Source of the DNA: Deltaproteobacteria bacterium
GTDB taxonomy: Bacteria > Desulfobacterota > Dissulfuribacteria > Dissulfuribacterales > Sh68
Reading direction: 5' to 3'
DNA length: 40,005 bases
Assembly: GCA_021787835.1 (NCBI GenBank)
Contig: JAJYLJ010000007.1
Span: 1-40,005 of the forward strand
Below are positions 1 to 10,560 of this stretch, piece by piece. Numbering within the stretch: the stretch's first letter is position 1; each line of letters begins with the position of its first letter. The notes beneath the pieces are model-generated. The model was not told the origin of the DNA. It made no database searches and saw nothing but the letters and a program-made list of their open reading frames with translations. Position numbers and translations under genes: made by a program.

Positions 1-153
1 CTCTTCCTGTGTAAGGATGCCCTTTTTTACAAGGATGCTTATAAGGACATCCTCCCTGCTGGCAGCCTCACCTTGTGCGTATGCAAGAGATGCGGCGAAA
101 ACCAAAAAGACTGTAATCAATGTAAAAGATAAAATTCTACCTATCTTGCCCAT
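1..153 (-). CDS. N-terminal fragment of a secreted/outer-membrane protein (possible porin), truncated by window edge
   Basis: Reverse strand reads GGAGGAACAG-ATG then MGKIGRILSFTLITVFLVFAASLAYAQGEAASREDVLISILVKKGILTQEE: RBS plus signal peptide with AYA|Q cleavage site; C-terminus lies beyond position 1. Confidence 0.65.
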   Translation of the reverse strand, partial: MGKIGRILSFTLITVFLVFAASLAYAQGEAASREDVLISILVKKGILTQEE

Positions 154-347
154 CTGTTCCTCCCTTTTTTATTTTTGTTTTTTCCAACTCATTGTCTTTC
201 AAAGGTGTCTTGGTCTTATAAAACCTCCTTTCCAGCTTTTGATATATGCCTCAAGAATAACCAGGCTTTGTTACACAGAAGTTACGATTGTGTGGACTTT
301 TGTTTTTCTGTTGACACTTAAGGTTGCCCCTGTCACACTGTTTGATA

Positions 348-2546
348 ATGAAAATAGACGGATATCATGACCTGTTAGAAGCATGTTCTATCGAGCGAGG
401 CTATTGGGATATCTGGGGCAGGGAGCACCCGATAGCAACTGAAACAGGGCTTAGGATTCTTTCGGAGATGGGTTTTAAAGTCTCTGATGAACGGGATGCC
501 AAAAAGGCCGTCTTGAAGCTTCAGGAAGACAGGTGCAGGAGGGGGCTTGAGCCGGTCCAGGTTGTGGCTGGGGTACGCCCTTTTATCGATATATCTCTAA
601 TTCTGCCAAGTCTTAACGAAGATACCCGGTTTGAGTGGTCCATACTTGTTGAGACCGGGGAGGTCCATAGGGGGGTCTTTACGCCTTCCGGGCTTACATC
701 CGCCGGTATGCGCCGGATCGATGGCGCAGGTTTTGTACATTACATTCTCAGGGTCTATGCGGCTCTGCCGCCTGGTTATCACCGTTTTTTTCTCTTTTCC
801 GATGAAGGGGCCTTATCGCTGAGCATGTCTCTTATTGTATGTCCTGACAGGTGCTATGTTCCACAAGGAATATCTGGTGATGGCAGGACATGGGGGCCGG
901 AGGTCCAGTTATACGCCTTGCGCTCGAAGCGAAACTGGGGTGTTGGAGACCTTGGAGACCTTAAGGCCGCAATCGAGCTTTTCGGGAGGCAAGGCGCCGG
1001 GATCGTTGGTACGAGCCCATTGTGCGCCCTATTCCACGAGCGCCCTTCGCACGTAAGTCCTTATAGTCCATCGAGCCGTCTCTTTTTGAATTATCTCTAT
1101 CTTGATGTGGAGGCTGTCCCTGATTTTTCAGAGTGTGACGAGGCAAGGGGCATGGTTGGAGGCCTTGATTTCAAGTCGCGGCTTTTAAGTCTGCAAGGGC
1201 GGGAGCTTGTGGACTACGAGGGTGTTGCGGCCCTGAAGCGGCAGGTCCTTGAGGTATTGTTCAGCCATTTTAAAAGAAATCACCTTGACGCCAATGACAG
1301 GAGGGCTGAGGAGTTTCAGGTATTTAGAAGGTCCGGCGGGAAGATGCTCAGGCTTTATGGTGTTTTTAGCGCCCTTTGCGAGCATTTCAAGAAAAAAGAC
1401 CCTGGGCTTTGGGGCTGGCCTGTCTGGCCTGAGACCTATCAAGACCCTGAATCCATGGATGTCTTGCGATTTGAGGATGGGCATGGAGATCGTATTCAAT
1501 TCTATCAATATCTTGCATGGCATCTTGACAGGCAGCTTGCCTCCGCCGGACAGAGGAGCCTGGAGCTTGGACTAAAGGTAGGACTTTATCTGGATCTGCC
1601 CGTAGGGGTTGACAGGTCAGGTTTTGACGCCTGGTACTTCAGGGGGCTTTTCGCATTTGGCGCGGGGATAGGGGCGCCGCCAGATGATTTCAACCTAAAC
1701 GGCCAGGACTGGGGGCTTCCGCCGATATTGCCGGCCCGTCTCAAGGCCGTGGCCTATATTCCTTTTATAATTATGCTCCGGAGAAACATGCGCTACAATG
1801 GCGCTGTCAGGATAGACCATGTTATGGGACTTAAGCGCCTTTTTTGGGTGCCGGCAGGCTTAAGGCCTGTAGATGGGGCGTATGTGAGATACCCGTTCGA
1901 TGATCTTTTGGGCATACTCGCCTTGGAGAGCCAAAGAAACAGGTGCATGGTTATTGGCGAGGACCTTGGGACCGTGCCAGATGAGGTTAGGGCCAGGCTT
2001 GGCGAGACGGGGGTGTTTTCAACCAGGCTTATTTATTTTGAGAGGAGACAGGATGGCTCATTCAAATCCCCCGGGGAATATCCGGCCCAGGCCATGGTGT
2101 CCTCTACAACCCATGACCTGCCCACGCTTTATGGTTTCTGGCGCGGGCGCGATCTAGAGCTTCGCACAAGACTCGGCCTGTTTCCGTCAGAGGAGATAAG
2201 ACGCAGAGAGGTTGCCGAGCGCGCAGGGATCAAGGCAGGGCTGTTCTTGGCTCTCAGGCAGGAGGGGCTTGTCAATGAAATTGCAGTTCAGGAAGGCGAG
2301 GGGGTGCCGGATGATATGACATGGGAGCTTGCCGCGGCGATTTATGGTTATCTTGCCAGGACTCCTTCTAAAATCATGGTGTTACAGCTTGAGGACCTTC
2401 TGGGCCAGGCCGACCAGGTGAATCTTCCAGGGACTGTCGATGAATATCCAAATTGGAAAAAGAGGCTTCCGGAGGAATTCGAATCCATTTTTAAAGATGA
2501 GCGAATCTTGCATCTTTTTAGTGGACTGAGGCGCTTTTTCACGTAA
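348..2546 (+). CDS. malQ: 4-alpha-glucanotransferase (amylomaltase, GH77)
   Basis: Long ORF; motifs SPYSPSSRLFLNYLYLDVE, VRIDHVMGLKRLFWVPAG, VIGEDLGTVPDEVR, SSTTHDLPTLYGFWRG typical of MalQ; ATG at 348 preferred over TTG at 324. Confidence 0.92.
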   Translation: MKIDGYHDLLEACSIERGYWDIWGREHPIATETGLRILSEMGFKVSDERDAKKAVLKLQEDRCRRGLEPVQVVAGVRPFIDISLILPSLNEDTRFEWSILVETGEVHRGVFTPSGLTSAGMRRIDGAGFVHYILRVYAALPPGYHRFFLFSDEGALSLSMSLIVCPDRCYVPQGISGDGRTWGPEVQLYALRSKRNWGVGDLGDLKAAIELFGRQGAGIVGTSPLCALFHERPSHVSPYSPSSRLFLNYLYLDVEAVPDFSECDEARGMVGGLDFKSRLLSLQGRELVDYEGVAALKRQVLEVLFSHFKRNHLDANDRRAEEFQVFRRSGGKMLRLYGVFSALCEHFKKKDPGLWGWPVWPETYQDPESMDVLRFEDGHGDRIQFYQYLAWHLDRQLASAGQRSLELGLKVGLYLDLPVGVDRSGFDAWYFRGLFAFGAGIGAPPDDFNLNGQDWGLPPILPARLKAVAYIPFIIMLRRNMRYNGAVRIDHVMGLKRLFWVPAGLRPVDGAYVRYPFDDLLGILALESQRNRCMVIGEDLGTVPDEVRARLGETGVFSTRLIYFERRQDGSFKSPGEYPAQAMVSSTTHDLPTLYGFWRGRDLELRTRLGLFPSEEIRRREVAERAGIKAGLFLALRQEGLVNEIAVQEGEGVPDDMTWELAAAIYGYLARTPSKIMVLQLEDLLGQADQVNLPGTVDEYPNWKKRLPEEFESIFKDERILHLFSGLRRFFT

Positions 2547-2550
2547 AAAA

Positions 2551-5019
2551 ATGAAGATAGCTGAAATAGAAAAGACAGCCCTGATATATCATGATAGGCG
2601 CATCCAGTTTTCTGAAATCCACGGCTGGGTGGACGCCTTTGCCGGTCTTATGCGTCTTGGGCGTGGTGGCAGAGTGGTTGTTTTTTCTGAAAACAGGCCT
2701 GAGTGGATATATGCCCTCTTTGCCGCATGGCGTTTGGGTTGTACGGTTATTCCGGTTGACGCCCTTTCGTCAGCGGCTGATCTGGCATATATATTGGGCG
2801 ACTCCATACCTGGGGCGGTCTTTGTCTCTGCGGCCCTTAAAGGGGTTTTATCAGAGGCGGTTTCGGTCGGCGCGGCCCTTCATCCTGAGCATATTTTTGT
2901 CTTTGAGGAGTTGAATATTGGGCCTTCTGACGGCCGGTCCGCATATGAACCCGATCTTGCCGACGACGATGTGGCCCTCATTTTATATACTTCGGGCACT
3001 ACCGGAAGACCAAAGGGCGTCATGCTCACGAGGAGAAATCTGTCATCCAATATCAGCGGCATAACAGATGCGGGGATCGCCTCAAGGGATGACGTGCTGC
3101 TTTCCATCCTTCCGCTTCATCACGCATATCCATTGATGGTGACCTGTCTTATCCCGCTCTTTTTGGGCGCCACCATAGTCATGCTTGATAAGGTTTCTTC
3201 TGACGAGATATTAAGTGCATGCAGACTCAACAAGATCACCATATTTGTCGGTGTTCCAAGGGTGTTTGAGTTGCTCCGCAAGGCCATAGTCGGGCGCATA
3301 CGCAAAAATCCCATCTTGTCAGGGCTCTTTTCAATTTCAAGGTCCGTATCAATCCTGTCTGTCTCGCGTATTTTGTTCGCAAGTCTGCACAAGAGGCTTG
3401 GCGGCGCCGTAAAATATTTTGTATCGGGCGGGGCAAGACTTGACCCTGAGGTGGCAGGGGATATCGCCGCCCTCGGATTTTTGGTGGTTGAGGGTTATGG
3501 GCTTACAGAGACCTCGCCGATCGTATCATTCAATCCGCCTGGCGCCATTAGATTAGGTTCGGTTGGCAGGCCACTTCAAGGGGTTGACGTCAACATCCTT
3601 GATGGCGAGGTCCTTGTGAGGGGACCGAATGTCATGAAGGGCTATCTGAATCATCCTGAGAAGACCAGTGAGGCCGTAAGAGATGGCTGGTTTTACACCG
3701 GAGACGCGGGGCGCCTGGATAGCGATGGTTATCTCTATATAACCGGCAGGAAAAAGGACATGATCGTCCTTCCAAATGGCAAGAATATAGATCCCAGTGA
3801 ACTGGAGGGGCTGATAATAGCTGGATCTCCTTATGTAAAGGAGGCCGCCGTCCTTGAGCGAAACGGGCGGCTTTTTTGTCTTGTCCATCCTGATCTTGAG
3901 GCGTTAAGGGCGGACAAAGTCACCAATATAAACGATTTTGTAAAATGGGAGGTGATCGACAGATATAATAGATCTGTCCCTGATTACAAGAAGATAGCCG
4001 ATTTCGAGGTGATCGCCACGGATTTGCCAAAGACCAGGCTTGGCAAGCTTAAGAGGCATCTTATCGGCTCCCTTGTCAAGGGACAAAAAAGGCGTCCTGA
4101 TGCCGATGCGGCAGGTCCATCCGATGAGATTTATGGCGCTATAAAGAGATATCTTGAGGGCGCATCGGGACGGGCTGTTTTTTGGGACGATCATATGGAA
4201 TTGGACCTAGGCCTTGATTCGCTTGGGAAAATCGAGCTCTTGAGCTTTATCGACAAGACGTTCGGGGTATCGGTAAGCGAAGAGGAGCTCTCACGCCTCC
4301 TTTTTGTGAGGGATCTGTATGACCATGTAAGAAAGAGGGCCATGAAGGTCCAGGAGGGCGAAACCGGCTGGCTGGATGTCTTTAGACCGGATGCCGGATT
4401 TGATATATACGAAAAGGGCCTTTTTGTCTCCTTGTTAAAGGTCCTTTTGTCCGCCTTTTTTAGGCTGTATTTCCGTCTAGGTGCGCTCGGCATGGAAAAT
4501 CTCCCCTTGCCGCCTTTTATTATGGCGCCAAACCACCAAAGCCTTACCGATGGTTTTTTGGTTATATCGGCCCTTCCCTTTAACATCCTCAAAGATACCT
4601 ATTTTATAGCCACCGAGGACTATTTTAGGTCTCCATTGAGGCTGGCCGTTGCCAGGATGGCGCACGTAATTGCTATTGATGTGAACAGGAACCTTGTTTT
4701 GGCGTTGCGAAAGGCCGCCTTTCTTCTTAAGACGGGCAAGATAGTAGTGATCTTCCCTGAAGGCGCGCGCACCAGGGACGGTGGCCTTCTGCCGTTTAAA
4801 AAGGCCTTCGCTATTTTGAGTAAAGAGATGGGTGCGCCTGTAGTGCCTGTTGCGATAGACGGCGCCTTTAAGGCGTATCCATTGGGCAGGGTTGTGCCGC
4901 TTCCATGCCGGATTACGTTAAGGTTTTTGCCTCCCATTTTACCAGCCGGAAGAGATCATCAGGCTATAGTTGATTTGACAAGGGCGGCCATAGAGGGCGA
5001 ACTGAAAAAGACCGGCTGA
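2551..5019 (+). CDS. Fusion protein: AMP-dependent acyl ligase - acyl carrier domain - PlsC-like 1-acylglycerol-3-phosphate acyltransferase
   Basis: LYTSGTTGRPKGVMLT (AMP-binding), LGLDSLGKIELLS (phosphopantetheine site), NHQSLTDGF (HX4D) and FPEGARTRDG (PlsC motifs). Confidence 0.9.
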   Translation: MKIAEIEKTALIYHDRRIQFSEIHGWVDAFAGLMRLGRGGRVVVFSENRPEWIYALFAAWRLGCTVIPVDALSSAADLAYILGDSIPGAVFVSAALKGVLSEAVSVGAALHPEHIFVFEELNIGPSDGRSAYEPDLADDDVALILYTSGTTGRPKGVMLTRRNLSSNISGITDAGIASRDDVLLSILPLHHAYPLMVTCLIPLFLGATIVMLDKVSSDEILSACRLNKITIFVGVPRVFELLRKAIVGRIRKNPILSGLFSISRSVSILSVSRILFASLHKRLGGAVKYFVSGGARLDPEVAGDIAALGFLVVEGYGLTETSPIVSFNPPGAIRLGSVGRPLQGVDVNILDGEVLVRGPNVMKGYLNHPEKTSEAVRDGWFYTGDAGRLDSDGYLYITGRKKDMIVLPNGKNIDPSELEGLIIAGSPYVKEAAVLERNGRLFCLVHPDLEALRADKVTNINDFVKWEVIDRYNRSVPDYKKIADFEVIATDLPKTRLGKLKRHLIGSLVKGQKRRPDADAAGPSDEIYGAIKRYLEGASGRAVFWDDHMELDLGLDSLGKIELLSFIDKTFGVSVSEEELSRLLFVRDLYDHVRKRAMKVQEGETGWLDVFRPDAGFDIYEKGLFVSLLKVLLSAFFRLYFRLGALGMENLPLPPFIMAPNHQSLTDGFLVISALPFNILKDTYFIATEDYFRSPLRLAVARMAHVIAIDVNRNLVLALRKAAFLLKTGKIVVIFPEGARTRDGGLLPFKKAFAILSKEMGAPVVPVAIDGAFKAYPLGRVVPLPCRITLRFLPPILPAGRDHQAIVDLTRAAIEGELKKTG

Positions 5020-5361
5020 CGTCTCTTGAGACATTCGCCACAAGATATGCGGCCCCTGATCGATGTCTGCTTCTGCCGATACCCGATGCAGTCTGCCCAT
5101 GCCGGAAGTTGTGCGAAATATTCCATGCTTGATCAAATGATATTTTAAAAGACGAGACCTTATGGCGCCCGGTCATCAAGACAGGCTGCGGCCCAGGGCA
5201 TATTGCACCAGACGCAGGGCAGGGCGCTTTCCAGGTCTGTGGGCGGACCGCTGCCGGAAAGGAAGGCTGCCAAAGCTCCTTCTTTGTTGCATAAGGGTCT
5301 TGTTGTGATAATATTCAAAGATATTTTTTTAAGGAAATGGTCTTTTTATAAGGTCTCTAGT

Positions 5362-6201
5362 ATGATTAAATCCATTTTTGCAATATTTTTATCGGTCTTG
5401 CTGGGTGGGTGCGCGCTTGTGTCGTCACCCAACGTTGTTTCGGTGCGTCCGCCCAGGCAGATAAACGGCCCTGTTTTGTATGCCCTTGGGCGGCAGGCCT
5501 TGCTTCCTTTTAATTTAACGGCCAAGGCGATGATCCAATTTACGTTAAAGGGCAGACCACAGCCCAAGATAAGAGGAAGTATAAACTGGGTGCGGGCTGA
5601 AGACGGCCTGAAATTGAGGATTACTGGCTTTGGTCCGATGGGCGTGACCGTGTTCGACTGCCTGGTCTCGCGTGGCTGGTTTTATCTCTATGTGCCATCG
5701 CATGGCGTTATCTACACGGCAAGTCTTGATGACTCCGCAGAGAATGGATGCGACCTGAATGGCCTTGCCGACGAGGCGGCCTTGATCCTTGCCCCATGGA
5801 CCGCCTATCTTAAAGACGGCAGAGAGGTCCTGGATTGCCCGGTCTGGGGCGTTGATAATGCGCCTGATGACCCTTTGTGCATTCAGTTTATGGAATACGG
5901 GCAAAAATGTGTGGTTGGTTTTGCCCGTTCCACCCTTGCCCCTGTTTATTTTAAGCTCCATGGGCTTGATGTGAGATATGATGCGCCAGTCGCCCTCTCG
6001 GACGGCTCTCCGTATCCGGCAGGTTTCCATCTCGATATGGCAAGGCTGGGGCTGGATATAGATGTAGAGCTTAAGGATATCGAGACAAGCCGGGCGCCTT
6101 CCAAGACGTCCTTATTCAACCCTGCGCCCTTCTGCCAGGGGAGGATAGTGCCTCTTTATGTGTTGCTTCAAAAGATAAAGGAAAGCAACGCCTTGATGTA
6201 G
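5362..6201 (+). CDS. Outer-membrane lipoprotein, LolB-like/DUF4292-like
   Basis: ATG at 5362 gives MIKSIFAIFLSVLLGGCALVSS, a signal peptide with LLGGC lipobox; beta-rich body with LRITGFGPMGVTVFDCLVSRGWFYLYVPS resembling LolB-fold lipoproteins. Confidence 0.65.
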   Translation: MIKSIFAIFLSVLLGGCALVSSPNVVSVRPPRQINGPVLYALGRQALLPFNLTAKAMIQFTLKGRPQPKIRGSINWVRAEDGLKLRITGFGPMGVTVFDCLVSRGWFYLYVPSHGVIYTASLDDSAENGCDLNGLADEAALILAPWTAYLKDGREVLDCPVWGVDNAPDDPLCIQFMEYGQKCVVGFARSTLAPVYFKLHGLDVRYDAPVALSDGSPYPAGFHLDMARLGLDIDVELKDIETSRAPSKTSLFNPAPFCQGRIVPLYVLLQKIKESNALM

Positions 6202-6286
6202 TCTTAAAAGATCGCGGCTATTTGATTTTATGCAGTTGACGGACTGTGAGCCAGATAAGCCGGAATAGATAGCGGCCGCGACAAGG

Positions 6287-7369
6287 CTAACGCCCGGTCT
6301 TGACCGTATCGCCGCCCTTGCCGGCCGTCTCTTTGACGCCTTGTCCCCTTTGATATATGTCAACCGCTCTATTGTGCTCCGCGAGGGTCCTTGAGAAGTA
6401 ATGAGTTCCGTTATTCTTTGATACAAAATATAAAAAGTCAGTCTTTTCAGGGTATAAGACAGCCCTTATTGAGTCGCTGCCTGGATTGGCGATAGGGCCT
6501 TTCGGCAGTCCTTTTATGCAGTAAGTGTTATAGGGTGTCTTGGTCTCCAGTTCTTTTTTTGTGAGTTTGGGTTTTGTGCCGCCATAAGGGTCGATCATCC
6601 CATAAGAGACGGTCGGGTCGGACTGTAGCGGCATGCCTTTTTTTATCCGGTTCCAGAAGACCCCTGCAATAATAGGCCGTTCTTCAGGCAAGACCGCCTC
6701 TTTTTCAACCATGGAAGCGAGCGTTAGGACTTCTTTCATGCTGAGCCCCATGGCCTTGGCCCGTTCATAAAAACCCTCTTTTTTCCATACTTGGTCAAGA
6801 CGGCCGACCATGGTCTCAATGATTTTTTGAGGCGAGGCGGCCTTGGTGAAAAAATATGTATCCGGGAAGAGATAGCCCTCCACGCTGTCACCGTCTATCC
6901 CGAGTTTGTTGAGCAACGCCTTGTCTTCGGCCGCCTTCAAAAAACGTTCTTTTGGCATAAGTCCGGCCATTTCAACAAGCCCCGCGATATCGTAGATATT
7001 GAACCCTTCGGGTATGGTCACTATATGTTCGAGGACCCTGCCGCTTACGATATAATCCAGCATCTCTTCCGGCCTTTGGGTTGGAGAAAATTGGTATTCG
7101 CCTGCCTGTAGTCTTCCCTGGGCGTTTCTGACCCATGCGAGTATGCTGAAACCAAGGCTTGATCTTATCAGGCGTTTGTACTCAAGAAGCCTTGCAACCT
7201 CAAAAAACGTCATGCCAGGCGCGATGTTGATTATCTCCGGCCTGGAGGCGGTGCCTGCCGGCTTCATCCATTCATCCCATGTCATCCATGCCTCATAGCC
7301 TGCAATGAAGAGGCCGTAGAACAGGATGAGCCACCAGAAGTTCCGCCATATTTTCCGGAAGAGGCCCAC
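6287..7369 (-). CDS. mltG: Endolytic murein transglycosylase MltG (YceG-like)
   Basis: N-terminal TM helix; ASMVEKEAVLPEERPIIAGVFWNRIKKGMPLQSDPTVSYG and TPYNTYCIKGLPKGPIANPG signatures. Confidence 0.93.
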   Translation of the reverse strand: MGLFRKIWRNFWWLILFYGLFIAGYEAWMTWDEWMKPAGTASRPEIINIAPGMTFFEVARLLEYKRLIRSSLGFSILAWVRNAQGRLQAGEYQFSPTQRPEEMLDYIVSGRVLEHIVTIPEGFNIYDIAGLVEMAGLMPKERFLKAAEDKALLNKLGIDGDSVEGYLFPDTYFFTKAASPQKIIETMVGRLDQVWKKEGFYERAKAMGLSMKEVLTLASMVEKEAVLPEERPIIAGVFWNRIKKGMPLQSDPTVSYGMIDPYGGTKPKLTKKELETKTPYNTYCIKGLPKGPIANPGSDSIRAVLYPEKTDFLYFVSKNNGTHYFSRTLAEHNRAVDIYQRGQGVKETAGKGGDTVKTGR

Positions 7370-8202
7370 TAAAAAACGTCTCCGTCGATGACCCCGGAAT
7401 ATACCAGCGCCGCTTCACCCTCCAGAAATATGTTCGATGCCTCCTGTCCGCATAGGTCAAAATATATGTTCAGGGATTCCCCGCCCCTGGTTTTGACCGT
7501 TACAGGTCTTTTTGCAACGCCAGCCTTTGCCGCGGCTATGATTGCGCTAGCAACCGAGCCTGTGCCGCAGGCCAGGGTTTCATCTTCCACTCCGCGTTCA
7601 TAGGTGCGCACGATTACATCGGCGCCTTCTACCTCGACGAAATCCACATTAGTGCCTTGAGGTCTAAACCGCTCATGAAATCTTATACTCCTCCCGATTT
7701 GCTTGACATCAATCCGTTCTATGTCGTCAGCAAGGATTACGGCGTGAGGGACCCCGGTATTTATGAAGTGCACCTGCATCTTCAGGCCGTTAACCTCTAT
7801 CGGTATGTCAAAGAGCATCCCTATCGGGCCTGGCAGCTCAAGTTTCACAAGCTGTTTATTTACCTCGGCGTGGATTATGCCGGCCTTGGTCTCAAAATTC
7901 AGCTTTGCCGGAGCGGCGCCTATAATGGTTGCAAATCTTGCGGCGCATCTTCCACCGTTTCCGCACATCTCGGCCTCGCTTCCATCAGCATTGAAAAAAC
8001 GCCATTTAAAATCGGCTGTCACGGAGTTTTCAACCAGTATGAGACCGTCCGCCCCGACCGAGAACCTGCGCCTTGAGAGGCGTTTCGCAAGGCAAGGGCC
8101 GTCTTCCGGGCGGATGATGCCTGAACGATTGTCTATCAGAATGAAGTCGTTGCCGCTGCCGTGCATTTTTTTGAATGAAATTGGCATTGTTATCGTGCAC
8201 AT
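7369..8202 (-). CDS. dapF: Diaminopimelate epimerase
   Basis: FKKMHGSGNDFILIDN, GGRCAARFA, TLACGTGSVASA catalytic Cys motifs. Confidence 0.95.
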   Translation of the reverse strand: MCTITMPISFKKMHGSGNDFILIDNRSGIIRPEDGPCLAKRLSRRRFSVGADGLILVENSVTADFKWRFFNADGSEAEMCGNGGRCAARFATIIGAAPAKLNFETKAGIIHAEVNKQLVKLELPGPIGMLFDIPIEVNGLKMQVHFINTGVPHAVILADDIERIDVKQIGRSIRFHERFRPQGTNVDFVEVEGADVIVRTYERGVEDETLACGTGSVASAIIAAAKAGVAKRPVTVKTRGGESLNIYFDLCGQEASNIFLEGEAALVYSGVIDGDVF

Positions 8203-8211
8203 ATAGACCTC

Positions 8212-9453
8212 TTAATTATCTTCACCCCTTATGAGGTTTTCATAGGTCTCGCGGTGTCTTATAATCCTGAAGCTGTCACCTGTAACCATGACCTCCGCCG
8301 GCCTGGGCCGCGAATTATAATTTGAAGACATGCTAAATCCATAGGCGCCGGCGCTTTTGATCGCAAGAAGGGATCCTTTTTCCATGGGCGGCATGGGCCG
8401 GTCCTTGGCAAAAAAATCGCCGGTCTCGCATATTGGCCCCACTATGTCAACTGGTTGCGATGCCGCCGCCGTCTCTTCAACCGGCACGATCTCATGGTGT
8501 GCCTGATAGAGGCTCGGCCTCGCCAGGTCGTTCATGGCTGCATCTACGATATAAAAGCGTTTTTCTCCCGTATCCTTTGTGTATAAGAGTTTGGTGACAA
8601 GGATCCCGGCGTTTCCACAAATGGCCCGTCCAGGCTCGATTATGAGTGTCTGCGGCATAGATGAAAGCTCGGGAAGTATGGCGGAGAGATATTCTTCAGG
8701 TTTGGGAGGCGCTTCGGCATTGTATTTGATGCCAAGCCCTCCGCCCATGTCAATGAATTTGAGGTCTATGCCGTCTCTTCCGAGTTCATCGACAAGATTC
8801 CTTATTTTCCTTGCGGTCTCCACAAACGGGCTGGTCTCCGTGATCTGAGAACCTATATGACAGCTTATCCCCACGACCTTGAGCCCGTCCATATGGCTTG
8901 CCTTGTGATACGCCTCTATTGCGTTTGCGCAAGCGAGACCGAATTTGTTTTTCTTGAGCCCTGTAGATATATATGGATGTGTCTTTGGATCCACGTCAGG
9001 GTTTACCCGGAACGATATATTGGCCTGTTTTTTCAATGCCGCAGCCGTATTTTTTATCGCATCGAGTTCATCCATGGATTCCACGTTGAACATCAGGATG
9101 CCTGAGGTGAGCGCATAGCGTATCTCATCCAGTGTCTTTCCGACACCTGAATATACTATTTTTCCGGCAGGGATGCCTGCCTTAAGCGCCCTGAAAAGTT
9201 CCCCGCCGGAGACTATATCGGCCCCGCTTCCAAGCCTGGCGAGCAGATTCAGTATGGAGAGGTTGTTGTTCGCCTTTACCGCGAAACATACTAGGTGAGG
9301 ATGGGACGCAAACGCCTTGTCGAATGCCTCAAAGTGTCTTTTTAATGTGGCCGAGCTGTATATATAAAGGGGAGTGGATGCCTCTTCGACGATCTTTCTT
9401 ACAGGCACGTCCTCACAGTAAAGTTCACCTTTTTTGAATATGAAATGGTCCAT
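8212..9453 (-). CDS. lysA: Diaminopimelate decarboxylase
   Basis: VCFAVKANNNLSIL (PLP Lys), GGGLGIKY, PGRAICGNAGIL, CETGDFFAKDR motifs. Confidence 0.95.
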   Translation of the reverse strand: MDHFIFKKGELYCEDVPVRKIVEEASTPLYIYSSATLKRHFEAFDKAFASHPHLVCFAVKANNNLSILNLLARLGSGADIVSGGELFRALKAGIPAGKIVYSGVGKTLDEIRYALTSGILMFNVESMDELDAIKNTAAALKKQANISFRVNPDVDPKTHPYISTGLKKNKFGLACANAIEAYHKASHMDGLKVVGISCHIGSQITETSPFVETARKIRNLVDELGRDGIDLKFIDMGGGLGIKYNAEAPPKPEEYLSAILPELSSMPQTLIIEPGRAICGNAGILVTKLLYTKDTGEKRFYIVDAAMNDLARPSLYQAHHEIVPVEETAAASQPVDIVGPICETGDFFAKDRPMPPMEKGSLLAIKSAGAYGFSMSSNYNSRPRPAEVMVTGDSFRIIRHRETYENLIRGEDN

Positions 9454-9483
9454 AAAATTTCCTGTTATTAAAGTGTTTTTAAG

Positions 9484-10560
9484 CTAACGCATGATCTCTA
9501 CGCTTGCAGGTCTTGATGGTGGGCTTTCGTTTGGCGGCCTTGCTTGATCCACGGCTGTAACCCAGTATTCATAGGTGCCTTGCGGAAGAATAGTTCTGTC
9601 TATAAATCTGGATATTGCAACCGGCGTGTGATTGAGTTTGTCTATGAGTCCGTCCTTGTCGCGTCGGTAAACAAAATAGCCGGCAAGATCCGATTCCGAG
9701 TTTTCCTGCCATAGCAGTTCAACGCCATATCCTCCATTGGGCGCCATATTATGATATACGGCCACGAGACCCTCCGGGGCCCTTGGGGGTTTTATGGGCC
9801 TTGGTTGCGCCGTGGCCTCCTGGCTTTGCGGCCCTTCTATCTCTGTGCCGTGATATATAAGGACGGCGGAGACCTTGTAACTGTATTTTTCGCCCCTTTT
9901 TACGGAAAGGTCAAAGAAGCCGTTGGCGTTAACGAGTTCATGGATGGGTTTCCAGTTGTCTTTATCCGCCTTCGTTCTGTATATTCTGTATGAAAGAGGC
10001 CTGTCCACAGGCGTCTCGTTCGACCATGTAGCCGGTGGAAGCCAAGAGATGTATATGCCGTCTTGTGTTGGTTGCGCCATGAGCCGCGTCGGTGCTGTCG
10101 GCGGTACATGCCATGCAAAGGATATCCTGTTTGACGGATCGCTTATGTTCAACCAGCCCTTGACCGTGCGTACTTCATATATATATCTTGTACCAGGGCT
10201 AAGTGTGCGGTCCTCGTAATACATCTTTCTGGCCTTCTCGGGTTTTGCCTCGAAGGGCACCTCTATGGGATGACCGAATTCCGGCGGGCATCCCTCGCAA
10301 GTCTCATTAACCGGCGCCTTGGCTTTTAAGAGATCGAAGCCCTTAATGCCCTCGATAGGGCTTCCATCTCTGTTTCTTATTGGCACTGTCCAACTGAGCT
10401 CAACGCCGTTAGGCGTGATCCTGTACGACAGGTCTTTGATGGCGGTTGGGCGTATGGTGCCAGGCGGCACGGGCATACCCTTTCTTCCGCAGCCTCCAAG
10501 GAGGATGATGCAGACAAGGATCAGAAATGCAAATCTTATCTGGAAGCCCTTTCCGTTCAC
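9484..10560 (-). CDS. Lipoprotein with LptM-like N-terminus and fibronectin type III-like repeats
   Basis: GTG start; [33 protein letters not shown] lipobox, then repeated VELSWTVP / IYISWLPP / VELLWQEN strands of FnIII-like domains. Confidence 0.8.
   Translation of the reverse strand: MNGKGFQIRFAFLILVCIILLGGCGRKGMPVPPGTIRPTAIKDLSYRITPNGVELSWTVPIRNRDGSPIEGIKGFDLLKAKAPVNETCEGCPPEFGHPIEVPFEAKPEKARKMYYEDRTLSPGTRYIYEVRTVKGWLNISDPSNRISFAWHVPPTAPTRLMAQPTQDGIYISWLPPATWSNETPVDRPLSYRIYRTKADKDNWKPIHELVNANGFFDLSVKRGEKYSYKVSAVLIYHGTEIEGPQSQEATAQPRPIKPPRAPEGLVAVYHNMAPNGGYGVELLWQENSESDLAGYFVYRRDKDGLIDKLNHTPVAISRFIDRTILPQGTYEYWVTAVDQARPPNESPPSRPASVEIMR

Noticed and set aside
17-370. 117-aa ORF at the left edge (+ strand)
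   Set aside because: Antisense to a convincing signal-peptide start on the minus strand (1..153) and overlaps the malQ start; no RBS or family signature.
5150-5300. Possible SRP-like or other structured RNA: CCGGAAAGGAAGGCTGCC resembles the SRP RNA apical CCGGAAGGAAGCAGCC
   Set aside because: The GGAA loop is not closed by the needed C-G pairs and the flanking symmetric-loop and stem complements are absent by eye; probably coincidence in a GC-rich gap.
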